DNA of 64,000 nucleotides, taken from assembly GCA_016271365.2 (NCBI GenBank), contig CM057449.1, positions 1,566,574,501 through 1,566,638,500 of the forward strand, read 5' to 3'. Below, piece by piece: positions 43,851 to 55,995 of the stretch (its first letter is position 1; each line of letters opens with the position of its first letter). A program made the translations under genes and the position numbers. The notes under the pieces are model-generated. The model saw only the letters and a list, made by a program, of their open reading frames with translations. It was not told the DNA's origin and ran no database searches. The DNA is from Neoceratodus forsteri (taxonomy: Eukaryota > Chordata > Ceratodontiformes > Ceratodontidae).

Positions 43851-44453
43851 ATAGGACCTTAAGCTCAGTAACTGCTTCAATTCTCTTCCTCTGCTTAAGG
43901 ATGAGGGGGGTGATGTAGTCATGACAGGGGTGGTTAGAGATGGAAAGGGAGTAGGGGGCAGGAGATGGGGCTGGATAGCAGGAGAAACAGGAGGACTTGG
44001 AATGTGGCAAATCGGGGGGAGCAGGGATAAGAGCAGGAGTATGGGGGGTAGAGGAGGAAAGTGCAAGGAAAAGGACCAGTTGGGAGGAAAGGGCAAGGAG
44101 AAGGACCAGAAGTACAAGGAAGATACAGTAAAGGTAGCTGAGGGTTTAGGCCAGGGGAGCACAACAAGCAAGGAGGGGCTGAACAGAGACAGGAAGGAAG
44201 GGAGGATGAGCCAGGCTAGTTTAGCAGATGGGGGGGAAGGACCAGTCACGAGCAGTAATGGTGGAGGTAGCGAGGTACAGAAGGATACTCAGGAGGATGA
44301 GAGGCATAGGATCAGAAGGGAAGGGGTGGACAGGGTAAATAAGGAGGGGATGGCAGGTGGCACCCAGATAGGGGGAGGAACAAGGAGCCGGCTGAGGGGA
44401 GGGACCGGTAGAAAGGATGAGGGTCATGGAAGGGGGGAAGTGGAAGAAAAGGG

Positions 44454-44929
44454 GTGGCTAGAGTGCTTCTGTTGGGTGATTCCATGATCCAGGGGATCAA
44501 ATGGGATAGGGAGGGAGAAGCCTGCCCGGTTAGAACAAAATGCTTCTCTGGACTAACAATCACAGGGCCAAGCATGAGGTATATCAGCTGGCAAAGGATT
44601 ATGGAGGTTCCCCGGACATACTGGTCCACCTGGGTGCCAATGACATTGAGGGAAATAGTGAGTTAGAGATACAGGCAAGGTTTAGGGAGCTTGCCAGGGT
44701 CTGTCATGATATAGGATGCACAGTTTCCTTCTCGGAAATCCTGCCAGTGCCAAGAGCTAGTGGGGAACACAAGAGGAAGATTAGGGTGATAAACCAGTGG
44801 CTCAGGGAGTGGTGTGGAGCCAGACGGTATGGGTTGTGGGGGATTGATGGAAGACCTGGGAGGATAAGGGCCTATATACTAGAGATAGGTTCCGTCTCAA
44901 TTCAGAGGGGAAGGAAATCCTTAAGTTGA
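44454..44929 (+). pseudogene. CR1 ORF1 SGNH-esterase-like domain
   Basis: Two overlapping frames. In 44454-44666, VLLLGDSMIQGI carries the GDS nucleophile block (Ser10). In 44540-44929, HLGANDIEGNSELEIQARF carries the GxND block (residues 32-35) and YILEIGSVSIQRG stands at the C-terminal block. In the alternative frame this last part reads TRDRFRLNSEGKEIL, where the DxxH of active esterases is DRFR. The catalytic His therefore appears replaced by Arg, and a frameshift separates the parts. CR1 ORF1 esterases are thought to help RNA-protein or membrane interactions. Here it is broken. Confidence 0.75.
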
Positions 44930-45080
44930 AAATAGAGGGCTTCATTGGTGAAAGGTGGGGTTTAAACTTGTGAAGGGGAGGGATGGGAGAAAAGGCTGCT
45001 GAGGGAGGTCTGATAAAGGAGGGACTCTGTCTCCACTCCCTGGAGAGCTGGAGGAATGTAGAAAAAGGCCGACTGGTAAG

Positions 45081-45800
45081 GTGTGGACCAAGGGAAGACA
45101 GAATCCCCATGGGAACATGAGCAGGGGAAATGGAAGTATAGGGAAAGGGTGGAAGGTAGTCCTACTAAATGCCAGGAGCTTGGGAAATAAAATGCTTGAG
45201 CTCCAGGTGATGCTAACTGAGGGAGAGGTGGATGTGGCAGTGGTCACTGAGACCTGGACCACCGCAGGGCGTGACTGGGACCTGAACCTGGAGGGTTACA
45301 CCATGTTCAGGAAGGACAGGGGGAAGGGAAGGGGAGGAGGGGGTAGCAATAATAGTCAAAAACTGCATTGCCGTAGGAGGAGTGGAGGAGGTGGAGGGAA
45401 CTGTGGAGGCAATTTGGGTCACCTTGATAACAAGAGGGGGCAAGAGAGTAAAAATTGGAGTGGTGTATAGACCCCCTGCACTGGCAGAGGAGCTGGAGGA
45501 CAATCTGGTGGCAGAAGTTGGGAGACACTAAAGATTGGGAAGGGAAGGGTGGTGGTGTTGGGGGACTTAAACATGCCAGGAACAGGCTGGGAGATTATGA
45601 CATCCTCGGTGGCCAGGGAACAGAGGTTGCTGGATGTCTTTCAGGACACATTCCTAACTCAGCAGCTCGGGGAACCGACCAGGGAGGAGCGGATACTGGA
45701 TGTGGTCCTGGCAGACAGTGACCAGATTGGGGGCCTGGAGGTAAGGGACCCATTGGCGGGAGCCGACCATACCACGGGTCTGGTTCTGCCTGGAACCTAG
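45081..45800 (+). pseudogene. CR1 ORF2 endonuclease domain
   Basis: Frame 45081-45470 has VVLLNARSLGNK (Asn30) and VVTETW (Glu57). Frame 45549-45800 has VVLGDLNMPGTGW (Asp6, Asn8), ILDVVLADSD and AGADHTTG (Asp73, His74). These are the nicking residues of apurinic-type LINE endonucleases, all retained. A frameshift near 45340-45480 (a G-rich run) and another at about 45540 break the chain. Confidence 0.85.
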
Positions 45801-46288
45801 GAGGGTAGAAGGCTGCACAAAGATGGAGGTAACTGACTTCAGGGAGGTGGATTTCCATGAAATGGAGGGATCCCATGAGCACTTTGAAGGGATTGGCCAG
45901 ACATGGAGGCTGACAGTAGGTGGGAAATCATCAGAGGGGTGCAGAATGCTACCAGCACCCGCGCAAGAGTAAGACGAAAATGCGCTTAGGGCCAAAACCC
46001 TGCTGGTGGACCAGGGAGTTCAGGAGGTGGTGAGGGGAGAAGGTGTCTATAGGAAATTCAAGTACTCAAGGAGGAAAGAGAATGAGGGAGGATGAGCTGA
46101 TGGCTCAGAAGGGCCACTAGGGTGGTGAGGTGTTAAGGCAAGAAGGAGCAGAACCTGGCCAGGGAAATTAGCAGCGGGAACAAGGGGTTCTTAGATACAT
46201 TGGGGAAAATGAAGGTGAAGGGCAGATTAGCAGGATTAAACAGGGGAGGGATGGGCACAAGACCTGGGGGAGCAGGCTGAGGTACTAA

Positions 46289-47645
46289 ATGAGTACTTTG
46301 CCCAGTTTTCACCAAGGAAATGGGGGAGCTGCATCATACATGGGAGGAGATGGTGAAACTGAGGAGGGGGGACCTTTACCAAATGGCGGGTCTGGGGAGG
46401 GGGACATCACTGGCAGATGGGGGAGGGCAAAGCAGGGGGATGAGGTAGCGGAGGTGGAAATTACAGCAGACAGAGTGAGGGAAGCCCTCAGGTCCCTTAA
46501 GATGGAGAAAGCACCAGGGCCAGATAAATTACATCCCAGAGTGCTGAAAGAACTGGTGGATGTCCTGGCCAAACCCCTGGCGGAGCTCTTCAGCATCTCT
46601 CTGAGGACAGGGTGGGTGCCCCAGGACTGGAAGGTGGTGCATATAGTGCCTATCCACAAGGGGGATCAAGGGAGGTGGCAGGAAACTATAGACTCATCAG
46701 CCTGACATCGGTGGTGGGCAAGGTGATGGAGGGCATTGTCAAGGAGAGACTTGGGGGAACCTGGAAAAGTTGGGGCACCTGGACAATTGACAGCATAGAT
46801 TCATCCCAGGGAAATCATGTCAGACAAACCTTGTGGAGTTCTACGACTGGGTGATGAGTGCCTTGGACCTGGGTAGACCAGTGGACGTCCTCTTTCTTGA
46901 CTTCAACAAGGCGTTTGACTCTGTTCCTCATGGGGGCCTGTTGGATAATCTGGGAGAAATGGTGGTGGAGAACCAGATGATCAGATGAATAGGCAATTGG
47001 CTCCAGAACCAGACCCAGAAGGTCATGGTTGGAGGGATAGTCTCATCCCCAAGGAGGGTCATTAGTGGAGTCCCTCAGGGATTGGTCCTTGGGCCCCTCC
47101 TGTTCAACACCTATGTCTCTGACATAAGGAAGGGTATCAGGAGTGAGATGAGTCTCTTTGCGGATGACTCAAAACTGGGGGCAGTGGTGGATGGGGAGGA
47201 GGGGAGGGTGGCCCTACAGGGGGACCTGCAGGCTCTGGAAAGGTGGTCTAGAAAGCAGAAGCTGAGATTCAATGCAGTGAAATGCAAGGTACTGCACCTG
47301 GGAGCCAGAAACCCGGGCCAAGTGTATACCTGGGGGGGAATGTTACAAGTCTTGATGGCAGACAGGGACCTAGGGGTGGTAGTGGATGTCAAGATGAACA
47401 ACTCAGAGACTTGTAGGAGGGCAGCAGCAAAGGCCAACAGGATGCTTGGAAGCATCACTAGGGGGCTCACCTCCAGAAGGAGGGAAGTGATACTCCCACT
47501 TTATAACTGCTTGGTGAGGCTGCACCTCGAGTACTGTGTGCAGTTTTGGAGGCCACATTTAAAGAGGGACATTGAACTCCTGGAGAGGGTCCAGAGGAGG
47601 GCAACCAAAATTATTTGGGGCTTGGGGGATAGAACCTATGGGTAG
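46289..47645 (+). pseudogene. CR1 ORF2 reverse transcriptase
   Basis: Frame 46289-46705 (138 aa) has EITADRVREALRSLKMEKA, PGPDKLHPRVLKELVD and WKVVHIVPIHKGD. Then after a shift NYRLISLTSVVGKVMEGIV, and FLDFNKAFDSVPH at about 46900. Frame 47025-47645 (206 aa) has SGVPQGLVLGPLLFN, LFADDSK (FADD at residues 45-48), KQKLRFNAVKCKVLHLG, DRDLGVVVD and RRREVILPLYNCLVRLHLEY. The palm residues are intact; one TGA and several shifts interrupt the chain. Confidence 0.88.
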
Positions 47646-48060
47646 AGGCTCAAAGAGCTAAATATGTACACATTGGAAGAGAGAAGGGACCGGGAGGACA
47701 TGATAGAGGTCTTCAGGTACATGAAGGGATAAATAGGAGAGGAGCAGTCAGGGTGTTCTGAAGGAAGGAGGGGGCAACTAGAGGGCATGGGTGGAAGCTG
47801 GAGGGGGGAGATTCAGGGAGAAAGGGGAGGTGCTACTTCTCTGAGAGGGGTGGTGGAGCCATGGAATGCACTGCCCAGGGAGCTGGTGGAGGCCGAAATG
47901 GTGGGGGGGCTCAAGAGGGGGTGGGACAGGTACATGGGAGGGGTTCTGGAAGCAAAAACCAGTGCAGCGAGAATATCTGGGACTGGGAAGGGAGAAGCCA
48001 GAGAGGGATAGGGAGAGGGAGAGTGGGGCAGCAAGGTCAGCTCCCAGGGTGGGGGCTGAC
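47640..48060 (+). pseudogene. CR1 ORF2 C-terminal end
   Basis: After a TAG at 47642-47644 the frame reads LKELNMYTLEERRDRED, EVFRYMKG, then (47787-48011) GATSLRGVVEPWNALPREL and GGLKRGWDRYMGGV. This corresponds to RVVNAWNALPQEAV and FKRAWDRHTG in the antisense CR1 at 0.5 kb. The 3' UTR is about 100 bp. Confidence 0.8.
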
Positions 48061-48118
48061 CAAACGAGCAGACACGAAAGACTGTTAGGCCTATTCTGCT
48101 GGCATTTTAGTATGTTAG

Positions 48119-50742
48119 TATGTTAGATGTTTAACTAGGAGCCTTTAATCAGCCGTAACCTGTGCTCCACGCTTTCCTTCCTCTGGGTGCTTTATATTAT
48201 TGTGTTCATTGTTTTTAATTGGTTATATCACTGGAGCTTGTCCAGGAGTGGTGTTTTCTTCTAGTTAAAAAATAAAAGTTCAACTCTGATCGTTTATCTT
48301 ACAGTAAAAAAAATAAATAAATAAACGTCCAACTCCGATCACACCACAATCTACACCCAACCTTCAACTGTGCACAAAGTACCAATCTCCAACCGCACCC
48401 AGACCCCTATCACTCATCTGTACTGGCATCACTTTGTTGATCCGTTCACCGACTGATGAGTCATCTTTATTCTGTCATTAGTGACAGATCTATACAAATT
48501 TAACTAGCTGCTGTACAGCATGTACTTTAATACCGTATTCATACAGTGATTGCTGGTTCCATTATTAATATGTGACTTTGATCGGACAGTCACAGTAGAT
48601 AGGAAAGGGCTTGTAAATTGGTACCATTTAAAAAAAATAAATAAATAAAACCAAAAAAACTTTTGCCGAAAGTACAGAACACTGTTCATGACCAGAAGAA
48701 TCAGGACTGCTAAAACTAATGTTCTTTTATGTATATTGGCTGCTGGATATGCAGTTAGTTTCAATTATAGAAATAAATGCTAGTGATTGGGTTCATATAA
48801 CCAACAGTCCACAATTCTTTCTGCATGTCCCACCCAGATCACAAACAGCTGTGTAATTTTGATACTGGTAGGAAATTTCCACACTGTTGTTTTGTACACT
48901 GTCAAATGCATGAAAGCTGTGCATGCACATTGAATCTTTTTTTCTACATATTCCTACCCATACAGAGTCACACGCAGATCCCACCAGAGCACCTAACGGG
49001 ACTTGCTCTTGTTTCAGCTGCTTTCAGGTCACTATAATAAAGTTACATGTACAATGCATGCACACTATTTCTGAGTTTAATCTTTTGATGTTCTCTAACA
49101 GTAACACATATCAGTAGAATTATCTGTATCCCTATTACCAGAGTGGGATTCGGACAACATTTTCAGCACACATAGGAATACTGTGAACTCACAGAAATTT
49201 TGATATTAAGATCGGAGTAGCATATAGTAGAATAACATTCAGAAGTAGCGACTTTATACAATCATTTTTTGTGATAAAATCAGTACCATGCAATTAATTA
49301 AAAGTATTCAGAACACTTTTCCAATGCCCAGCATCAGAAGAATGCACACAGTCTAATAAGATACAGAATCACAAGTCTTAGTGCTTTGTTTAAGCTTCAG
49401 TATATAGAAACTCGCATTTGACTAACTTTTTTTTTCTAATCCAGAAAAAGTAGTTTTGCAGCATGGAACTTATTTTAATAAACAGCCAGTGTTGACCTGA
49501 TTGAATCATAATGCTTTAGCTACAGATATTTCACATAGGGAAACTGTGCACTAAAAAAATATCCATTTAATCATGCTCCCTGGAAGCCAGGCAGGATGCG
49601 TTAAAAAAAATGATAGTGTGAAGGGAAGGATAATTCAGTTCCAAATTCCCTTTCATCTGACTACCGCTTGTTGGGTAAGCATGTCATTCTGGATTCATTC
49701 ATCTGCTTGTGGCTGTCATCATCCCTTATAAAAGCTTATGAATAGTTCCCCATTTATAAAACAGAAATCTACAATTATTTCATGATTTTCATATGTAATG
49801 CTAGACAATGCTTTTTTATTTTATCTCCATCAAGATTAAGCACCATTTTTGGGGGGGAAGTGATTGAGCTGTGCAGCTAGCAGATTGTATAATTGAAAAG
49901 ACTTTATTTTTTTTAACCATGTGTGAACTTTGTGAAATAATACCTTATAAAAGCTCATGAACAGTTCACCGTTTATTAAACAAAAATCTATCATTAATTC
50001 ATGATTTTCATATGGAATGCTTGACAATGCTTTTTTTATTTCATTTTTATTTTGACATTTCACCAACGGGTTCAATTATGAAGTTGGAGACTTTTTTATG
50101 TCTTGTTCAAATCTGATCATACCAAAATAAAATCATTTAATGTAATGTATGACACTCAGTATGATTTTAAACATCTTTTTGTGGTGACTGCACTGACATA
50201 AAAGCCTTTTCCTTTATTTAAGAGTTTTAGTATTTTTTTTTAATGCAGAGACCCTGAATAGCACTACAATAAGTGTGGTGGGTGAGGTGGGGTGAGATTC
50301 TGATGTAGCCACAAGTAAAATCTCCATCAAGCTTAAGCACCATTTTTTGGGGGGGGGGAGGGGCAAAATGACTCCATTAATTAAGAACTCAGCAATATAC
50401 TACCATGCACTGAGCCTTAACTTTGCTGCAGTGGTGCTGTAAAATTCAGAGTGGAAAATATTAGATTAAGTATCTGTTAATGGTCCTAACTGCACCTCCC
50501 AGATTAGCTGCTCCTACTAAGAAAGGTCTGAACTGACTACAATAATTGTTTGTAAATTGGGCTGAGGGGGAAGAGTGTCTATAACTTTGTCCTTGCAGTG
50601 CAAACAATACTGTCATGCTTAGCAAACACACACACACACTTCTATGTCTTTTCAAGATTGTACATGCCTATAAATTAGTGTAAATCCTAAATAAACTGCA
50701 CTCAACAGCAGGATTCTGAATAGGAATCACTTTAAATATTTT
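48119..50742. other. AT-rich intergenic region with local duplications
   Basis: No long frames. A block at 49725-49860 ('ccttataaaagcttatgaat...catgattttcatatgtaatg') is repeated at 49940-50045. Its second part ('ctccatcaagattaagcacc') is repeated at 50320-50355, giving three direct partial copies within 650 bp. G-runs follow two of them. Confidence 0.6.
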
Positions 50743-50812
50743 CAGGCATGACTTATTTTGTATGAGTTATGAGAAGTGATTGTATTTCCCTGGTACTCGC
50801 ACTTTTTTAGCA
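50743..50812. repeat. 70-bp direct repeat, copy 1
   Basis: 'ggcatgacttattttgtatg', 'agttatgagaagt', 'tatttccctggtactcgcac'; recurs at 51562-51628 with a few changes. Confidence 0.8.
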
Positions 50813-51345
50813 ATGTTAATTATTTTATCATTAAAACTTGGCATTTCAACTTTTATCATAGACTTCCATTATGAAACAATCTGCATATCTGTTGCCCGCT
50901 TGAACTGGATTGCTAGACTGTATAACAGCATACAGGTCATGATGGTAATTTTTTTTGTAGACTTATTTACCTATAAATCATCATCATGAACATGCTGAGA
51001 AGTATGCAAGACAGCCACTGTTGTGTTGACAAAAGTTTTGTCAGTGTAGTCCTATAACAAAAAATATTGCTGCCACTCATAGTTAAAAAAAAAGATTAAA
51101 CAACAAAAAGAGACAAAAATTGTCTAAAGCAGTGAATAAAATTTAGTATTTTTTAATATCATTGACAGATATTAGAAAAGAAGAGACAACTGTGAAATGA
51201 CTTCTAGTTAGTTTAAATTTTACTAAATATTTTTCAGTTACTGGTACAAAGGCAACATTCATTGCTGAACAGAGGAAATTGCATTTAACTTGACAGGTGC
51301 CGTGTCAGGAATCAAATGACAAGAACTTGTTTCCAGTGGCTGTCA
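50813..51345 (+). repeat. Left arm of a 3.6-kb foldback pair
   Basis: Diverged inverted match to 53885-54440. Good blocks: 'ggattgctagactg', 'cagccactgttgtgttgaca', 'gattaaacaacaaaaagaga', 'tatcattgacagatattag' and 'gctgaacagaggaaattgca'. The arms are likely ends of an old DNA transposon. The central part now holds an antisense CR1. Confidence 0.65.
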
Positions 51346-51561
51346 TTATTTATTTTTTCCTTTTTAATACATTTAGTACCACCCCCTCAAACTAGTCTTT
51401 ATGGTATTAAAGCCATCATGTCAGAGTCAGACATGAATGGCCTCTGATTGGCAATGTTAATACTCATTCAACATATCTGGCAATAATAGTCACAATACTG
51501 ACAATAATTCTAAGTTACAGCTGTAACTCTGATCTGGTGCTGTTCATTCACTACCTACTGT

Positions 51562-51628
51562 AGGCATGACTTGTTTTGTATGAGTTATGAGAAGTAAAAG
51601 TATTTCCCTGGCACTTGCACTGCTTTTG
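51562..51628. repeat. 70-bp direct repeat, copy 2
   Basis: The same sequence as 50743-50812; it ends just before the 3' tail of the CR1 at 51632. Confidence 0.8.
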
Positions 51629-52363
51629 ACATAGAAACATAGAAACAAAGAATTTGACGGCAGATAAGGACCGCTTGGCCCACCCAGTCTGCCCATTTCC
51701 CTACCTAATGGATAAGCTGCAGATCCTAGTTAACCAGCAGCCTACTTCTTCCTACCCCCACCCACTAGAATTGCCTTATGACTGTCCCATGCATGCTTGA
51801 ATTCCACCTCTGTTTTTGACTCCACAACCTCCTCCAGAAGGCCATTCCATGGATCCACAACCCTCTCTGTGAAAAATACTTGTAAATTATCTCTGGAGCT
51901 GCCCACCTCTATCTTCAAACTATGCCCCTTGTTTTCTACACTCTTTTTTGAAAGATGCTACCCTCTTGGACTTTGTTGATTCCCTTGAGGTACTTGAAAG
52001 TTTCTATTATGTCCCCCCTCTCCCTCCTTTCCTTGAGACTATACATATTAAGCTCCTTTAGTCTCTCTTCATAAGTCTTTCAGTGCAGACCCTGCAGCAT
52101 TTTAGTTGCCCTCCTCTGGACAGCTTCCATCCTGTCTATGTCTTTGTGGAGATTGGGTCTCCAGAACTGCACGCAGCACTCCAGATGGGGTCTCACCAGC
52201 TGTCTGTACAGAGGGATAATTTCATGTTTTCTACTGGTGATGCCTCTCCCTATGCACCCAGTATCCCCCCCCTCCTTGCTGCCCTCTCACATTGCTTGCC
52301 CACCTTTAGGTCATCTGATATGACTACCCCAGGTCCCTTTCCATTTTTGTTGTTGTTAATATC

Positions 52364-52594
52364 TCACCCCCCATTGTGTTCTTCCCCTGGGTTTTTGTTT
52401 CCCAGGTGCATTACCTTGCACTTCTTAGCATTAAATCTAAGCTGCCATACATTTGACCATTCCTCTAACCTTGCCAAGTCCCTTCTCATCCTTTCCACCC
52501 CACCTTGTGCATCAACTCTGTTGCAGATCTTTGTGTCATCTGCAAAGAGACATACTTTTCCTTCCAGTCCCTCTGCAATGTCACTTAAAGACAT
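52364..52594 (-). pseudogene. CR1 RT, FADD box fragment
   Basis: A 76-aa frame: SLSDIAEGLEGKVCLFADD (FADD at residues 16-19), TKICNRVDAQGGVERM, RLEEWSNVWQLRFNAKKCK and VMHLGNKNPGEE. Uninterrupted, but upstream RT is deleted and downstream parts are shifted. Confidence 0.8.
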
Positions 52595-53578
52595 TGAAGA
52601 GGACCGGTCCTAATACTGAACCCTGCGGTACCCCACTAGTAACCCCCTTTCTTCAGAGTGGACTCCATTTACTATTACTCTCTGTGTCCTATTCTCCAGC
52701 CAATTCTTTACCCAGGCTGTCATCTGGGACCCACTCCCAGGCTGGCTAACATTATATATTATCTTTGTGTGGGACTTCCCTGCTGAATCCATGCTGCCTT
52801 GGGTCCTGTGCCCCTCTGGCCTCTAGATATCAACAATTCTTTCCTTCAGAAGTGATTCCATCATTTTCCCTATCACGAGGGTTAAACTAACAGGTCTGTG
52901 GTTTCCTGCTTCTGCCTTGCCCCACTTTTGTGAAGGGAATCACATCTGCCCTCCTCCAGTCCTCAGGTACCACCCCATCCTCCATGATTTGTTAAGAGGG
53001 TAGTCAGTAGTGTCACTAGTTTCACCCTTAGTTCTTTTAGAATTCTGGGATGAATCATGGGCCCCATTAACATCCACCTTCAGTTTTAAGAGTTTATTCA
53101 AGACCCTTTCTTCTGTAAATGGGCTAGTTCAACTTCTGTATCAGAGTGTTTCTATTGTTTGTTTTGGGTACCTCCCCTTTTCTTTGTAAATACTGAGCAA
53201 AATATTTGTTTAGTATCTCTGCCTTTTCACAGTCACCCTCTGCCCACCCCCCTCCCTTTATTAAGCCTCACTATCCCTCCTTGGTCTTCCTTCACTCCCT
53301 GATGTACCTATAAAGGTTTTATCCCCTTCTTAACTGAGTTGGCTATCTTTTCCTCGGTTTGGGCCTTTGCTGTTCTGACTGCCTTCCCAGCTTCCTTTTG
53401 CTTTAACTGATACATTCTCTGCCCTGCTCTCTTCTGTGATTCTGTGTACTTCCTAGATAACATTTTTTCTCTTGAACCTTCTGCCACTTCCTTTGAGAAC
53501 CATAGTGGTTTCTTACATCATTTTATTTTGTTTATTTGCTTCACACAAAGGCTTGTTATCTCTGTGATGGCAGTTTTA

Positions 53579-53872
53579 TTATTCCACATTGTTCTTCCAC
53601 CCTCCTTCCTGCCCATTTGCTAGTGCATTCCTTAGGCACTCACCCATTTTGGTAAAGTCAGCCCTCCTAAAGTCCAGTACTTTTGCCTTTGTATGGCTTG
53701 ACTCTATTGCTGTGTTTATTGTGAACCATACTGTTCGATGGTCGCTAGTTCCCAGATGACTACCCACTTCTACATCTGTGATCCTCTCTCCATCTCCATT
53801 TGAGAGAACCAGGTCTAACATTGCTCCCTCTCTGAATTCAGTTGATAATGAAAATTTTGCATTAGATTTCAT
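53579..53872 (-). pseudogene. CR1 endonuclease C-terminal fragment
   Basis: A 97-aa frame: REGAMLDLVLSNGDGERI, then VEVGSHLGTSDHRTVWFTI (catalytic Asp-His in SDH), followed by KVLDFRRADFTKM, the start of the linker. The 5' truncation point of the element lies just upstream (about 53875). Confidence 0.8.
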
Positions 53873-53884
53873 TTTTTTTTTACT

Positions 53885-54440
53885 CAGTAGACATTATTTT
53901 CTGTGGATGCACATCCCTGATGTGATGGCTGAAATGACAAAAAAACTGGTCTTAGGGGTGTCAAGTTAGAAGCCATTTCCTCTGTTCATCAATGAATTTT
54001 GCTAGTGTACCAGCAATTGCGAAAATATTGAGTAAAAGTCAATTCGGATACATCACTTCTACACTAATATCTGTCAATGATATCAAGTAACACTAAATTT
54101 TGTTCACTTATTGAGACATGTTTGCTCTCTGTTGTTTATCCTTGCATTTTTTTTAATTATGAGCATCACCAGTGACTTACAACCAGTTTTTTGATACAAT
54201 GCTGCACTAACAGAGTTGTCAACCCAGCAGAGGCTATCTCATACTGATTCTCAACATATTCACCTTGACCTGTACAATGTTAAAGCAGTCCAGGCAGCAA
54301 TCCAGCTACAGCAGGTTGTAGACACACTGACTTTCTTGAAACAGAGTTCTGTCATGAATGACAAAATGCTAATTTGTAATGCTAAAATACTGGAGAGATT
54401 CTCAAACAGTTGCTAAAATTATTTATATTTGTCTGGTGAT
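53885..54440 (-). repeat. Right arm of the 3.6-kb foldback pair
   Basis: The inverted partner of 50813-51345. Plus-strand frame 54216-54416 is incidental. Confidence 0.65.
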
Positions 54441-55137
54441 TTTATACAGAGAAACACATTATGTGTTAATAGAATGTTTTCTACAGCAAACTCTATTCCT
54501 AGTCAAATTCATTAGAAGAATTAGTTTGGCTGTACTAATTAAATTATTTCCTGTCCTCTTTAAGGCATGAAGGTATACTATAATTAGAGTTACAGTAGTT
54601 AGACTTAAAGCACTGGCATGTAATTTTAGGTGCTGCATATTTCGACCCAAAAAGGTAAAATAAACTGTCAGTTCACTTCCCCTCACCTTTCTCATTTTAA
54701 TGTCATTTTTTATTGTTGGGCTGGACAGTATGATTAATTTCACATGCAAAACTGCCCAATGAAGGAGAGGGGTGTTTCAGTTTACAATATAAAACTGACA
54801 GAGTCCATAAGGCAATACAAGAGGTTGGAGAAGGTGTAATCTGGTGGTCTATTGAAATCAGAATGCCTTTACCATTAACATAAATTAGTCACCAAGACCA
54901 TGGACATGCAGGTGGGGGAAGGGTCAATTGGTTGTGTCTGGGAGCCAAAGGAGACACTGTTGGAAGAAAGAGACCATATAGAGTAACCCAGCAGCTCTCT
55001 TATTTACACACACAGGTTGTCAGACTACAGTACATTGCCACAATCCCAGACAGAAAAGGCATTAATTCTCCACTATTAGTATAGTTTATCAATGAGGAGT
55101 CATCTCTCTTGGATAATAAAATTTACTAAGCAATAGT
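54441..55137. other. AT-rich intergenic sequence
   Basis: Nothing recognised. The minus-strand frame 54459-54749 has no domain. Confidence 0.35.
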
Positions 55138-55706
55138 GCTGTATACTCCTCATTATCAAATCATGAGCATCACAGATCTGACAAGATATGGGCATCAGTG
55201 TCACACAGTTCAGTGCCAGATAGCTTCAGTTAGTTCTGAACCTGATAACATGAGGCATAAACTTGAAGCTGTCAATCTCCAGAAATACATGACTATACCT
55301 ACTCCAGCTGATAAAAACAAGATAAGTTTGTGCTCCCTCTCCCATACCTGATATTTAATATGTAAACCACCATCATAGACAATGACTGAATGCATGAGCA
55401 CAGAGGCTGCCTTTATTTTTCTTACTGGCAGTGAGTGTTTTATCTCCAACTGTCTGTAATTGTAGCTTACATGATAAACATGAGGTAGGGAAGGGAAGGG
55501 GGAACAGACACACAACATGTTGTATTTTGCAGCAACAGCAGAGTGTGTAAAAATGTGTTTCTGGATGTTGAAAACATAATATTTATGCTTCATGTTAGGT
55601 TCAAAAATAACTGAAGCTGTCTGGCACTGAACTGTGTGAAAGTGATGTCCAAATCTTTTCAGATCCACATGTTGACAACCTCAGATGGAGATACTCTCTG
55701 CAGAGA
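55138..55706. mobile_element. Palindromic MITE with about 200-bp arms
   Basis: The left arm 55140-55340 ('cacacagttcagtgccagat', 'agcttcagttagttctgaac') matches in inversion 55500-55700 ('gcactgaactgtgtgaaagt' and so on), with about 150 bp between. Because the arms are inverted, opposite-strand frames (55136-55351 and 55210-55668) encode similar peptides. No transposase motif. Ends are not resolved to the base. Confidence 0.7.
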
Positions 55707-55990
55707 ACTGCTATTATGTTTACAGATTTGTCCTTATGAATAATATGGGCAGGCTGTATCCTTCTTTTGGGGATGGGGAGGGAGGAGGGTATTGGGTACT
55801 AGCTACTAGTAGGTGGGGTGGGGGAATTCCAATCATAATTAGGCACTGAGGTTAGTGGAAGGCTGCAGCTTAATGTCCTCCCTCCTTCATCTGGCTTGTG
55901 CTTTTCTTGACAGCATTTACTAGCCCTGACCACCTGTTCCCTGAGTCCACTGCTGAACAAAGGTTAGCTGCTCCTGAAATGGGCATGTTC
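55707..55990. other. Short unique spacer
   Basis: Nothing recognised. Confidence 0.3.
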
Positions 55991-55995
55991 ACCTG

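Larger units (their letters stand above)
43190..48118 (+). mobile_element. Near full-length CR1 LINE
   Basis: About 4.9 kb, GC-richer than its surroundings. Order: 5' region and frame 43239-43538; a degenerate ORF1 with a repeat-containing N-part and an SGNH-esterase; ORF2 with endonuclease, RT and C-terminal domain; and a 3' tail of repeated 'tagtatgt' (48103-48118). Frameshifts and a few stops break both ORFs, but almost all motifs are present, so it is among the younger CR1 copies here. The long Pro/Ser-rich antisense frames (for example 43528-44249) are shadows. Confidence 0.88.
51632..53875 (-). mobile_element. CR1 LINE, 5'-truncated (antisense), with an internal deletion
   Basis: The 3' tail at 51632-51650 reads TTCTATGTTTCTATG on the minus strand. 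Running leftward from 53872: end of the endonuclease (LDLVLSNGDGERITDVEVG, SHLGTSDH in frame 53579-53872), linker, RT and C-terminus. Relative to the copy at 56553-58078 it lacks about 110 bp near 52770, covering the palm motif A (SKAFDTVPHKRL). Frames 52364-52594 (FADDTKICNRV) and 52610-52792 remain. Confidence 0.85.

Noticed and set aside
43528..44249. Pro/Ser-rich minus-strand ORFs of 151-160 aa
   Set aside because: These are antisense shadows of the G-rich CR1 ORF1 region.
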